Shown one piece after another: positions 7,354-15,077 of a stretch of DNA of 60,769 bases. The position numbers and the translations under genes are program-made. The stretch comes from an uncultured Clostridia bacterium. Its GTDB lineage: Bacteria > Bacillota > Clostridia > Christensenellales > Borkfalkiaceae. Below the pieces are notes generated by a model, which made no database searches, was not told the origin of the DNA, and was given only the letters and a program-made list of their open reading frames with translations. The stretch is from assembly GCA_947570625.1 (NCBI GenBank), contig CANOUP010000011.1, positions 1 to 60,769 on the forward strand. The letters run 5' to 3'. The first letter of the stretch is position 1, and every line of letters starts with the position of its first letter.

Positions 7354-8280
7354 ATGTCCGATACGGCAACGGTAAAACTGAATATAACCGAAACAACGTA
7401 CACGCTGTTGCCAGAAACGTTTTTAAGCACTTTTAAAGGACGGCGTTTGTCTTCCGTTATGTTGTTTGTGGTTAGCCTTATTTATACGAAAATTAAGGCG
7501 TTCGGTGTGCCGATCGTTAAAGTAACGTATGAAGAATTTATCACGCGCTTTAACATTTCGCGCCCTGCGGTCTGGAATGCGCTTTCAGAACTCCGTCGCC
7601 TCGGCGTACTTAAAAAAGAGGGTAAGTCGTTGCATTCAATAGCTTGCGAGTATGAGCGCGAACCGTATCTTTATATAGACGATTATCTGCACTCGGAATA
7701 TTTTACCGTAGGCGGTAAGCTTGTTAAAATGCCTCATAGCGCGAAATTATCTTATGCCCTTATAAACCGCCACGGTCACAATAAAAAAGCAACGCATAAA
7801 TTCGGCAGTTCTCCAAAAAGAATAGGTAAAGCTTTAAATCGCCCTACGTCTACAATGTGCGAAGCTTTACTTTGGTTGGATAAGGCGGGGCTGATTTCCT
7901 GCGATAAGGCAAGAAACGGGCACGAACTGACTAAATACGAGGTCACTAACGAATATTTGCGCATAAAGCGAAAGGCTTCCAAACGTGCGCTCGAAGACCT
8001 CGCCGCATTGACTCCCCAACAGGAGCAGGAACGCCGTCAGGAACGCAACTTTAATCTCTTAATGTGCGAATCGGAATTTAAACGGCTTTATACTGAACGT
8101 AACGACGTACAAAACAATTTTGTCAAAGCTTTATTCGACCGCACAGATACAGAGCCTTTGGAACGCAAGCTGTTACGGCTTGAAACGTTAATGTACGAGT
8201 ACATACGTAAACGACGTTTAAAACCTGTCAACTTGCCGCCAGGAACGTTTAAAACGGACAAATTCAAATATGCAGCATAA
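7354..8280 (+). CDS. Replication initiator-like protein with two winged helices
   Basis: This 308-residue protein has two winged-helix-like segments, about 57-90 (YEEFITRFNISRPAVWNALSEL, RRLGVLKKEG) and about 150-200 (GKALNRPTSTMCEALLWLDKAGLI). This two-domain plan is seen in plasmid and phage Rep proteins of the RepA/Rep_3 or DnaD-like type. No HUH nuclease motif is visible, so it is not the rolling-circle Rep usual for inoviruses. The C-terminal 100 residues are basic and helical. It is the last gene of the rightward block and directly precedes the repeat- and hairpin-rich noncoding region where its binding sites would be expected. Confidence 0.75.
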   Translation: MSDTATVKLNITETTYTLLPETFLSTFKGRRLSSVMLFVVSLIYTKIKAFGVPIVKVTYEEFITRFNISRPAVWNALSELRRLGVLKKEGKSLHSIACEYEREPYLYIDDYLHSEYFTVGGKLVKMPHSAKLSYALINRHGHNKKATHKFGSSPKRIGKALNRPTSTMCEALLWLDKAGLISCDKARNGHELTKYEVTNEYLRIKRKASKRALEDLAALTPQQEQERRQERNFNLLMCESEFKRLYTERNDVQNNFVKALFDRTDTEPLERKLLRLETLMYEYIRKRRLKPVNLPPGTFKTDKFKYAA

Positions 8281-8288
8281 AAATTAAC

Positions 8289-8308
8289 AGCGTAGAGAAA
8301 TCTACGCT
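8289..8308 (+). terminator. Hairpin after the replication initiator gene
   Basis: AGCGTAGA (8289-8296) pairs with TCTACGCT (8301-8308) around a GAAA tetraloop, nine bases after the initiator stop. There is no long T run, so it may slow or end the rightward transcript or be part of the origin region. Confidence 0.5.
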
Positions 8309-8309
8309 T

Positions 8310-8950
8310 TAAGTCGTTACGCGGTAACAGAAAAACACGAAAAAAAGCACGCATTACCGCTGTTGAGGACAACTTAAACCGCTTGAAAATCTCTGAATTT
8401 AAGAGGTTTTTTATTTTGTCCGTTTTTATCATATATTTACTTAACTTTAACACTGTAAGATAATGCAAATTACCGAATGTAAAAGTCAGATAAGCGAATG
8501 TGAAAAGTAAACAACCGTTGGGTTATAATATAAGATTAAAAAATTCCTTATATAAGATAAACAGAAAACCCTGCCGTACTGGGTATACGGCAGAGTATGC
8601 GGTTGGGATTATTTGAAACAGTTTACGCTTTGCTTACGGTTGCCGTTTTTGACAACCGCTTTTATGCGGCTCGGGGCTCCACCCCGCGACCCCGATTATT
8701 TATACTTTTTTATTATGGCGGGAGACCCGACACCCCGATTATTTGGAATTGGTAGGCTGGCCCGCATTGGCGAGCCCTGCTTTTTCGTCAATGCGGGCCA
8801 GCCTATCACCTTATACTTTCTTTTCTCATTATTGAGCAAATAAAGCTATTAAAGGTGAGTTATCTTATAATCCCACCGTTGCGGTTTGTATATGTGTTTG
8901 CGTGCATCCACTCATCGACGTCGCGGGGTAGTATTTCGAATTACTACTTT
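8310..8950. other. Noncoding hairpin-rich region, probable phage origin/packaging region
   Basis: No convincing gene is found here. Hairpins are CTGCCGTA/TACGGCAG (8571-8593), CGGTTG/CAACCG (8637-8658), CGGGG/CCCCG (8672-8686), a 17-bp stem at 8753-8805 and an imperfect palindrome GTAGTA/TACTAC (8928-8947). The octamer GATTATTT occurs at 8607, 8694 and 8737, the last two inside a 12-bp repeat CCCCGATTATTT. An A+T-rich stretch lies at 8520-8570. Filamentous phages keep replication origins and the packaging hairpin in one intergenic region, and this one follows the initiator gene. Confidence 0.6.
8753..8805. repeat. Large hairpin, candidate packaging signal
   Basis: A 17-bp perfect inverted repeat (8753-8769 with 8789-8805) encloses a 19-nt loop. 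It is the longest perfect stem seen in the prophage. No T tract follows, so it is not a simple terminator. A single strong hairpin in the noncoding region is the known form of the inovirus packaging signal; the role here is inferred. Confidence 0.6.
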
Positions 8951-8975
8951 AAACCGGGAAGAAGTAGTACCGCGC

Positions 8976-9004
8976 TTGACTTCCCGCCGCGGTTGTGCTA
9001 ATAT
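8976..9004 (+). promoter_or_regulatory. Promoter of the small toxin-like gene
   Basis: TTGACT (8976-8981), a 17-bp spacer and TAATAT (8999-9004) predict a start near 9011 and a leader of about 100 nt. In the leader AGCCTCC (9050-9056) can pair with GGAGGCT (9099-9105), covering the Shine-Dalgarno, and AGAATGAT/ATCATTCT (9067-9091) forms an inner stem. Confidence 0.6.
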
Positions 9005-9110
9005 AAAACTCCGCTTTATAGCGGGTGAACAGGGCGACCTGTGGCGGTTAGCCTCCGATAAGAGGGAGAATGATTTTATATATATCATTCTTACGTAAGG
9101 AGGCTCTTTT

Positions 9111-9218
9111 ATGAGAGTTGAATACATACTTTTTTTGCTGTATCTTTTACAGCTTGGTGTTGTTTCTTCTGTTTCGGTTTCCTCGAACGGTACCGTAACA
9201 ATTCGCATAAAAAAATAA
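9111..9218 (+). CDS. 35-residue hydrophobic peptide, type I toxin-like
   Basis: The peptide has a short start (MRVE), a hydrophobic helix at about residues 5-23 (YILFLLYLLQLGVV) and a polar tail ending in TIRIKK. It has a very strong AAGGAGG site, but the site can be hidden in a long leader hairpin. A minus-strand RNA from a perfect consensus promoter overlaps the 3' end. Hidden Shine-Dalgarno, tiny membrane peptide and convergent antisense RNA are the marks of type I toxin-antitoxin pairs (TxpA/RatA, Fst and similar). I cannot assign it to a named family. It could also be a very small coat-like peptide, but the RNA layout argues for the toxin. Confidence 0.6.
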   Translation: MRVEYILFLLYLLQLGVVSSVSVSSNGTVTIRIKK

Positions 9219-9298
9219 TCGCCCTCGGGTTCCGATTGAGGACGATTATTATTCGTAGTAACTCGAGCTAACTGCCAGTACCAGTTTCGCCCTTGTTC
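9209..9298 (-). ncRNA. Predicted antisense RNA antitoxin
   Basis: The promoter at 9333-9305 should start a leftward RNA near 9298. It would end at a hairpin (AATAATCG 9214-9221 with CGATTATT 9243-9250, plus CCTC/GAGG) that on this strand is followed by seven T residues. The result is a roughly 90-nt RNA that overlaps the last codons and the 3' untranslated part of the small toxin-like mRNA. Confidence 0.55.
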
Positions 9299-9304
9299 AT
9301 TTAC

Positions 9305-9333
9305 ATTATATTCATTCTCTTGGCGGTTGTCAA
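9305..9333 (-). promoter_or_regulatory. Perfect consensus promoter for the antisense RNA
   Basis: On the minus strand TTGACA (9333-9328), exactly 17 bp, then TATAAT (9310-9305). It is a perfect sigma-A consensus, as expected for an RNA that must stay in excess. Confidence 0.8.
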
Positions 9334-9451
9334 GAGTTTTTTTATATTTTAAATTCAAGGAAGAAAGTGCACGCTTGCGTGTAGTTTGCGTATAGCGGTA
9401 AAAAACTGCTAAAATAATGGTTTTAAGGGGGGAAAACGGCTTTTTCCTTCG

Positions 9452-9500
9452 CTCTGACTCCGTCATTCGTTGGTTCAAATCCAGCTACCCCAGCCAAAAA
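9452..9500. repeat. attR, 49-bp direct repeat
   Basis: This repeat is identical to 205-253. The base before the repeat differs (G here, A at attL), which sets the left limit. It is the original 3' end of the host tRNA-Gln, cut off from its 5' half by the insertion. Confidence 0.93.
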
Positions 9501-9553
9501 GCCTTTTTTTCGTGTATTTTTATCGGAAATTCACGAGAAAGAGGTCTTTTTTT
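9496..9553 (+). terminator. Original host terminator of tRNA-Gln, now orphaned
   Basis: AAAAAG (9496-9501) pairs with CTTTTT (from 9546), an inner TCGTG/CACGA arm lies between, and a T run follows. The architecture and spacing match the phage copy at 249-306 although the bases differ. Nothing else is seen up to the permease gene end at 9628. Confidence 0.55.
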
Positions 9554-9627
9554 AATTCGATTTTTAAAAATCAGGTCTTTTATTTTCTTGAACCGAAAGG
9601 CTGAAAATATAGTGACTTAACAACTCC

Positions 9628-11967
9628 TTATTCTCCCGTAAGGAGGTTGACGGGCGAAATTTTCTTTATTTTGAGCGACAGTAAGCACGCGATGCCGAAC
9701 GATATAATGATAAGCCCGATTCCGGCAAGCGTAGAGAAAGCGACGGGGATGCTGAATGTACACTTAACAATACCCATAGAGCTTAAAAACAACGACATAA
9801 GCGGATTGATAACAAGACAGCTTACAATAATGCCGACAACAGTTGATAGGATAATAGCGGGCATAAACGAAAGCGCCGTCTGCAAAATGAGTTGCTTTGT
9901 AGTAAAACCCAACGATTTAAGTATACCGTAATCGCGCTTTTTGTTATTGAGCAATGTGCGCACCAACAAATACAGCACAAACGCTATGATAATCGCCGAA
10001 AGCACTATTATTGCAATAACTATTATAGTCATAAGCGAAACGTAAACGCTGCCTGCGCCTTCAATCGTAGCCAAAACGTTTATTACGCCGTTTACGCTAT
10101 CCGAAAAATTTCCTTTCATTTCTTCATTGAAAGTGTCTATATCCGTACCTTCCACGAGATTGATATAATAAGTAACGCTCTGCAACGCTCCCAATCGCTC
10201 GTAACCCTGTCTTGTCAAAAGGCAATCCCTGCCGAGATTGTTTGTAATTTGCGTAAAACCGCTTATAAGATATTTTTCGGTTTTGCCGTTCGCCGTTATT
10301 TCTATTTCATTGCCGATTGCAAATCCTTTCTCTTTTGCGTATTTTGCGGCGATTGCAATTTCATTGTCGTATTTCGGGAATCTGCCTTTGAATACCACGC
10401 TTTGATTATTTACCTTTGAAAAATCGTCGCACAGCGTTGCCATAAGCTCCGCTCCGCCGACGTGCGACACGTTCAAAGAATTATACAAATATACCTTTTC
10501 CGCGCGGCTGTCGGAATTCAACACTTCAAGAAAATCGTCCTCTATTTCCGTTTGTACGTTTATTGCACTATCCGCCGTTTCTCCGACGATTAAAGTCAGA
10601 AACGGCGTCATATCGACGATTATGTTTTCAGTCATAAGTCCCGAAAACACAACCACGAGCGAAAGAACGAGCATTGTTATACAAACCGTTATATTGTGCT
10701 TAACGCCCGAGAGCGTAGTTTTGAGCGCAAGCGCAAGATTTAAAGGGGCTTTTGTTTTTTCGAGCGGAACGTGATTGCGCTTGAAATTATGCGTTTGAAC
10801 GCCCGAACGTAACGCAACGATAGGTTCTATCTTCCTGATTCTACGGGCGGAAAGCCAAACGGAGAGCGCAACCGCACCTCCCAATATTATAAGCGAGATT
10901 ATAACGGGCAACGGTAAAAAGTGAATTGCATACGGTATTCCCGTCTGCGCAATCATCATTATATTTATCGCGGGGAAAAGCGCGTAAGATAGCGCGGCGC
11001 CTACAAGAGCCGCAATAAAGGTAAGACCTAAAAATTGCAACAAGAGAGATAGGATTAGCTGTCCGGAAGTATATCCCTCGGCTTTGAGAGCGCCTAAATT
11101 TTTAATGCTGACCTGTATATAGTTTATTATGTTCGATACGATAACGACAAGCGCAATTAAAAGTACGAAAAACGCCATAACGCTCATAATTGCCGAGCAA
11201 ATTCCTTGCGAAATATACCGCGATTGTGCAACGATATCATAACAGTTGCTCGCCATTTGAGTATTAGGAAAATTCTCCGAAACGACTGCCTTTATCTTAA
11301 CCTCATAGGTAAGATTAGTTGATTTTTCGTTCAAACGCACTGAGCACAGCGTTGTTTGATATGCGTAATTCGATTCTTCGAGTTCGGCGTATTTATCTGC
11401 CGTAAGTATGATTTGAGTTAAAGCGCAGTTATGAGAGCCTAACATTACGCTGTTGAAGAAGCCGCATATAGTGTATGTTACTTGATGACTGCCGATAGTT
11501 ATTTCAATCGTTTTGCCTAAGGAAAAATCATCCGACTTATACAGCATGGGCAAATATACTCCGCTCGTGAATTTGCCTTCCTCGACAATTTCGGCTTTGC
11601 CTATTGAGCGCGACAGAGCCGTTTTCTTATCCATAAATATAAACTGTCCGTTCATCATTCCGCCGTTATAAGGGAACGAGCCGACCATATACATACAGCG
11701 GTCCAGACGGTATTCTTTTACTTCGGGCTCGTTTTCAAGCGTTTGCGATAGGAATTTCGGCACACTATCCGTGTCGTTCACCAAAAGCGTAACGTGTTCG
11801 GCGTTTAGCTTTATATGGTATCTGTCGAAGTTGGCTTTGTAGTCCATAGACAGCATGAGCCACAAATTTAACAGCATGGACGCAAGCAAAATAAGCGTTA
11901 CGATAGCAACGGTCTGCCCCTTGGCTTTGCGCATATTGGAGCGGGCTATAAGAAATAGCTTACTCAT
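9628..11967 (-). CDS. ABC transporter permease, FtsX/MacB type
   Basis: This 779-residue membrane protein has an N-terminal membrane helix (about 17-40), a large outer domain to about 240, three helices (about 255-375), then a second copy of the same plan: helix near 425, outer domain, and three C-terminal helices (about 650-775, with ILKSLGFTTKQL). Duplicate FtsX cores like this occur in exporters for peptides or lipoproteins and in antimicrobial peptide resistance systems. The ATPase gene lies one base upstream and a sensor/regulator pair is further up, so a stimulus-induced defence or signalling role is inferred. The substrate is unknown. Confidence 0.88.
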   Translation of the reverse strand: MSKLFLIARSNMRKAKGQTVAIVTLILLASMLLNLWLMLSMDYKANFDRYHIKLNAEHVTLLVNDTDSVPKFLSQTLENEPEVKEYRLDRCMYMVGSFPYNGGMMNGQFIFMDKKTALSRSIGKAEIVEEGKFTSGVYLPMLYKSDDFSLGKTIEITIGSHQVTYTICGFFNSVMLGSHNCALTQIILTADKYAELEESNYAYQTTLCSVRLNEKSTNLTYEVKIKAVVSENFPNTQMASNCYDIVAQSRYISQGICSAIMSVMAFFVLLIALVVIVSNIINYIQVSIKNLGALKAEGYTSGQLILSLLLQFLGLTFIAALVGAALSYALFPAINIMMIAQTGIPYAIHFLPLPVIISLIILGGAVALSVWLSARRIRKIEPIVALRSGVQTHNFKRNHVPLEKTKAPLNLALALKTTLSGVKHNITVCITMLVLSLVVVFSGLMTENIIVDMTPFLTLIVGETADSAINVQTEIEDDFLEVLNSDSRAEKVYLYNSLNVSHVGGAELMATLCDDFSKVNNQSVVFKGRFPKYDNEIAIAAKYAKEKGFAIGNEIEITANGKTEKYLISGFTQITNNLGRDCLLTRQGYERLGALQSVTYYINLVEGTDIDTFNEEMKGNFSDSVNGVINVLATIEGAGSVYVSLMTIIVIAIIVLSAIIIAFVLYLLVRTLLNNKKRDYGILKSLGFTTKQLILQTALSFMPAIILSTVVGIIVSCLVINPLMSLFLSSMGIVKCTFSIPVAFSTLAGIGLIIISFGIACLLSLKIKKISPVNLLTGE

Positions 11968-11968
11968 T

Positions 11969-12730
11969 TTACCACCCCATATTTTTAAGGAAAGCGGAAA
12001 GCTTCTCGTGCCGTTGCACGTCGCCGTGAGAATATCTGCCCAAATCGCATTCGCCGAGAATTACGCCGTCTTTGAGATAGAGTATACGGTTACCCCGCCG
12101 TGCCGACTGCATATCGTGCGTAACCATAACTACGCTTTGACCTTGCTCGTTAAATTTCGTGAGAGTATCGAGAACGTCCAGCCCAGTCTTGGAATTGAGC
12201 GCGCCCGTCGGTTCGTCGGCAAACAGAATTTCGGGGCTGTTTATAAGCGCGCGGACGATTCCGACCCGCTGCGCTTCGCCGCCCGATATTTGCGTGGGGA
12301 ATTTTTTTTGCGTTTCTTCGGATATGTCAACCGCCGCAAATAATTCTTTTGCCTTTGCGACGAGCGCTTTTTTGTCTTTGTTCACAAGCAACCCCGCGGA
12401 GAGCACGTTATCCATAACGCTCATACCGTCGATTAAATAAATTTGCTGGAACACAAACCCGCAATGCTCGCGGCGGAATATGGCAAGTCCGTCCTGCGAC
12501 AAATCGGATATGACTTTATCCCCTGAAACGATGGCGCCGAGAGTGGGAGTATCCATACCCGAAAGGGCGTACAAAAGGGTTGACTTGCCCGCTCCGCTCG
12601 CGCCCATAATTACGGTGAAATCGCCCTTATAGAGTTCGAGGTCTATATTTTTGAGAACGTGTTGCTGATGACCTCCGTTAGAGAAAGTCTTACATAATTT
12701 TTCGGTTTTCAACAATATTTCTTTCTGCAT
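11969..12730 (-). CDS. ABC transporter ATP-binding protein (MacB/LolD type)
   Basis: This 253-residue ATPase powers the FtsX-type permease next to it. It shows Walker A GASGAGKST (about 43-51), signature ISGGEAQRVGIVRAL (about 147-161), Walker B ILFADEPTGALNS (about 168-180) and the H-loop VMVTHD. The E-P-T-G-A-L-N-S form is typical of the MacB/LolD/SalX subfamily. It starts at ATG 12730 with GGAGGG upstream, and permease translation begins just after its stop. The 264-bp gap in front of it contains 11-bp-spaced TTAA repeats that probably bind the response regulator encoded upstream. Confidence 0.93.
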   Translation of the reverse strand: MQKEILLKTEKLCKTFSNGGHQQHVLKNIDLELYKGDFTVIMGASGAGKSTLLYALSGMDTPTLGAIVSGDKVISDLSQDGLAIFRREHCGFVFQQIYLIDGMSVMDNVLSAGLLVNKDKKALVAKAKELFAAVDISEETQKKFPTQISGGEAQRVGIVRALINSPEILFADEPTGALNSKTGLDVLDTLTKFNEQGQSVVMVTHDMQSARRGNRILYLKDGVILGECDLGRYSHGDVQRHEKLSAFLKNMGW

Positions 12731-12770
12731 AAAACCCTCCTTTTTACACGTTAATAGTACCTTTTCAACT

Positions 12771-12811
12771 CTTAAATGTCTTTAAGGGTTTCTTAAATAA
12801 TTCTTAAATAA
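12771..12811 (-). promoter_or_regulatory. Response-regulator binding array before the ABC operon
   Basis: A perfect 11-bp tandem repeat TTCTTAAATAA lies at 12790-12800 and 12801-12811, with related CTTAAA and CTTTAAG elements at 12771 and 12780. The 11-bp spacing is what OmpR/PhoB-family regulators bind as tandem dimers. A matching pair (TTAA at 14980 and 14991) lies before the regulator gene. Confidence 0.65.
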
Positions 12812-12817
12812 GTTCAC

Positions 12818-12851
12818 AAATTTTTTGACGTTCGGCGATGTCAAAAAATTT
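12818..12851. terminator. Bidirectional hairpin between kinase and ABC genes
   Basis: A perfect 12-bp inverted repeat (AAATTTTTTGAC at 12818-12829 with its complement at 12840-12851) carries T-rich flanks on both strands. It can end the kinase transcript before the ABC promoter. The rest of the gap (12852-12994) holds about five copies of GGCGCAA/TTGCGCC. Confidence 0.55.
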
Positions 12852-12994
12852 CGTGAGTTTAGCAGCTCCGCCGCTCTTGGCGCAATATTAATGGCACTCA
12901 AAATTATAATTGCGCCAATTCACACTGCCGAGGCGCAAGTATGCGCAAATTGGGTTGCGCCGCGCAAAAGCGTGGTTTTGCTTGCGCCGTTAAT

Positions 12995-14257
12995 TTATTT
13001 TCCGCTTAAAGCGAGGGCAACGGTTACTTTCAAACCGTGTCCGCCGTTTTCAATATTCAATTCGCCGTGCATTGCCTTCATAAAATAGTCCGAAATGTAA
13101 AGCCCAAGCCCTGCGCCTTCGGTATCGGCGGAGTTGCCGCCCCGCTTAAACTTTTCTTTTATTACGGGCAGTTCTTCCGCGAGAACCCCGCCCCCGAAAT
13201 CTTCCGTAACGATATAAAGGAAATTATCCGATTTATAGGCGGTCACCGAAATATCCGTCTTTGCGTACTTGTACGAGTTTGAAAAAATATTGTCGAATAC
13301 CTGTTGCAGGCGCAGGGCGTCGGCGTAAACAAGACAGTCGGGAATATCGGAAACGTGCGCGCGGTGCAGGTAGTCGGCGTTTTCGAGCATAGTTTTTATC
13401 TGCCCGCTTTCTATGTCGGCGGGAGTGACGGTAAGCTGTTCCAGCTCTTCGAGCGTCGCCGTAAACAGATTTGTTACCAGCGTGTTAATCTGGTCGGCTT
13501 TGCCTATTATGCAGTTATAGTTAGCCCTGTCTTTGACTTTTCCGGCAACGGCAAGCCCCACTTCCGAAACGGCTTTTATGCTTGCGACGGGCGTCTTTAT
13601 ATCGTGGGAAAGCTTGGCTACGAGTTCCTTTTTGCTTTGCTGTGCCTGCGCTTCGGCAAGGCGGGCTTTTTTGAGTTCGGCGCGCATTATATCGAAGCTT
13701 TCGGTAAACGCGCCGAAAATATTGCGCCTGTCCATATCGAGCGGTATATCGAGGTTTCCTCCCGCAATGCGTTCGGCAAAGGCTTTGAGTTTGAGGAATG
13801 GACGGGTGACGGTTACGTAAAGATATACGGCGTATCCCGCGCATACCGCGCACTCGGCGACCACCGCTAAGGCGAGTACGGCTATTGCAATCTGCTTTTG
13901 CGACTGAAACGTCTGCGCGCCTTCGTTATATATTATCACCTTGCCGACGGCGCTTCCGCCGATTACGACGTCGAGAACGGTATCCCTGTGGGATACGGCG
14001 GCGGTTATGCTTTCCGAAAGCCCCGTTCGCGTCCCGAACAATACGTTGCCTTCGTTGTCCAGTACGACGTAATTCAAAGAGGTAACGTTTTTATGGTTTT
14101 CGATATCGCCGAAATCGCGCGTAACCGACTTAACGGCTTCGTTTACGGCGACGGTATCCTGCGAGAGGTCGGGCGAATACAAGGCAAAGACGGTCAGCGC
14201 GGCGAGTTCCGCAAGCAGGACGAGAATAAACACTGCAAAAAAAACACGCTGTTTCAT
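12995..14257 (-). CDS. Sensor histidine kinase
   Basis: This 420-residue protein has a membrane helix at about 5-27, a short extracytoplasmic sensor domain (about 28-120), a second helix (about 122-148), a HAMP linker, a dimerisation/phosphoacceptor domain with H218 in KLSHDIKTPV, and an ATPase domain with N-box FDNIFSNSYKYAKT and G-box GAGLGLYI. The phosphoryl group passes to the response regulator encoded just upstream; the two genes overlap as ATGA. With the FtsX-type exporter downstream it forms a sensing-and-response unit. The ligand is unknown. Confidence 0.93.
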   Translation of the reverse strand: MKQRVFFAVFILVLLAELAALTVFALYSPDLSQDTVAVNEAVKSVTRDFGDIENHKNVTSLNYVVLDNEGNVLFGTRTGLSESITAAVSHRDTVLDVVIGGSAVGKVIIYNEGAQTFQSQKQIAIAVLALAVVAECAVCAGYAVYLYVTVTRPFLKLKAFAERIAGGNLDIPLDMDRRNIFGAFTESFDIMRAELKKARLAEAQAQQSKKELVAKLSHDIKTPVASIKAVSEVGLAVAGKVKDRANYNCIIGKADQINTLVTNLFTATLEELEQLTVTPADIESGQIKTMLENADYLHRAHVSDIPDCLVYADALRLQQVFDNIFSNSYKYAKTDISVTAYKSDNFLYIVTEDFGGGVLAEELPVIKEKFKRGGNSADTEGAGLGLYISDYFMKAMHGELNIENGGHGLKVTVALALSGK

Positions 14258-14934
14258 TTTTCCGCTCCCGTAAACTTATAGCCTTCGCCCCATACGGTCG
14301 TTATATATACGGGTTTGTGGGGGTCTGTTTCCACGGCTTCGCGCAGTCTGCGGATATGCACGTTCAAAGTGCCGTCGCCCGTAAACCTGTCTTCCCAGAC
14401 TTTGACGAACAGCTCGTTTTTCGTAATCACCCTGCCCCTGTTTTCCATAAGGTAAGCAAGAAGCTTGTATTCGAGCGCGGTAAGCTTTACCGGGCAACCG
14501 TTTACCCTGACCTGTCTTGTGCGGAAGTCGACTTCCAGCCGTCCGTCGGAATAGCTTTCGCGGGAGGGCTGTCCGTAACGCTTCAATACGGCCTTTACCT
14601 TTGCGAGCAGTACGCCCAGAGAATAGGGCTTTTGCACATAGTCGTCGCCCCCGATGTTCAACGCGACGATCTTGTCGTCGTCGCTTGTCCGCGCGGAAAT
14701 AAAGAGTATGGGAATATTCGTCTTTTCCCGTAATTCCTTACATAATTCAAAACCGCTTCCGTCGCCCAGATTGATGTCAAGCAGTATAAGCCCTGCCGTA
14801 TTGTCGTTGAAAAATTTGCGGCTTTCTTCCACGCTATACACGGCAACCGTTTTTACGCCGAAAAGATTAAAGTATTCCGCCGTGCTGTCCGCAAGCACCT
14901 TTTCGTCGTCTATAATAAGGCAGTTATAGTTCAT
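14254..14934 (-). CDS. OmpR/PhoB-family response regulator
   Basis: This 226-residue protein has an N-terminal receiver with the acidic pair D9/D10, phosphoacceptor D53 in LLDINLGDG and K102 in VQKPYS, and a C-terminal winged helix (about 130-226, with LTALEYKLLAYLMENRGRVITK, the RRLREAVE recognition helix and the VWGEGYKF wing). I chose ATG 14934 because CGAGGTG lies seven bases upstream; a start six codons earlier is less likely. TTAA elements 11 bp apart just upstream suggest autoregulation, and the same spacing before the ABC genes points to them as the main target. Confidence 0.93.
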   Translation of the reverse strand: MNYNCLIIDDEKVLADSTAEYFNLFGVKTVAVYSVEESRKFFNDNTAGLILLDINLGDGSGFELCKELREKTNIPILFISARTSDDDKIVALNIGGDDYVQKPYSLGVLLAKVKAVLKRYGQPSRESYSDGRLEVDFRTRQVRVNGCPVKLTALEYKLLAYLMENRGRVITKNELFVKVWEDRFTGDGTLNVHIRRLREAVETDPHKPVYITTVWGEGYKFTGAEK

Positions 14935-15077
14935 AATGCACCTCGGTTTCATTATATCATTAATGCGCGTAATAAATCATTAAGTATTTCTTAAATTTTG
15001 TGTTTCCGAATAATTTATTGACATAAAAAGAGTTTTGCTCTATAATTTTCATAGAAATAAAAATTTGAGAGGCGGAT

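Larger units (their letters stand above)
205..9500. mobile_element. Inovirus-like (filamentous phage) prophage in tRNA-Gln
   Basis: The element is 9,247 bp counting one repeat copy. It holds a tyrosine integrase, an XRE repressor, a Zot/pI-type morphogenesis ATPase, a protein with signal peptide and C-terminal membrane anchor (pIII-like), a winged-helix replication initiator and a hairpin-rich noncoding segment near the right end. The size, the Zot ATPase directly after a membrane-anchored virion-type protein, and the absence of terminase, portal or tail genes all match integrated inoviruses. No major coat protein was recognised, so production of particles is unproven. Divergent regulation is centred on 2030-2231. 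Confidence 0.85.

Noticed and set aside
8613-8843. Open frame of 76 codons on the plus strand across the large hairpin
   Set aside because: No Shine-Dalgarno, low-complexity content that follows the inverted repeats; treated as noncoding origin-like DNA.
9111-9218. The 35-residue peptide as the missing major coat protein
   Set aside because: It lacks the acidic N-terminal part and is short for a coat protein; the hidden Shine-Dalgarno and antisense RNA fit a type I toxin better. Not fully excluded.
8912-9478. Open frame of 188 codons on the minus strand at the prophage right end
   Set aside because: It runs through the toxin-like gene, its hairpins and attR, is rich in R, T and S without a domain, and no start signal is seen.
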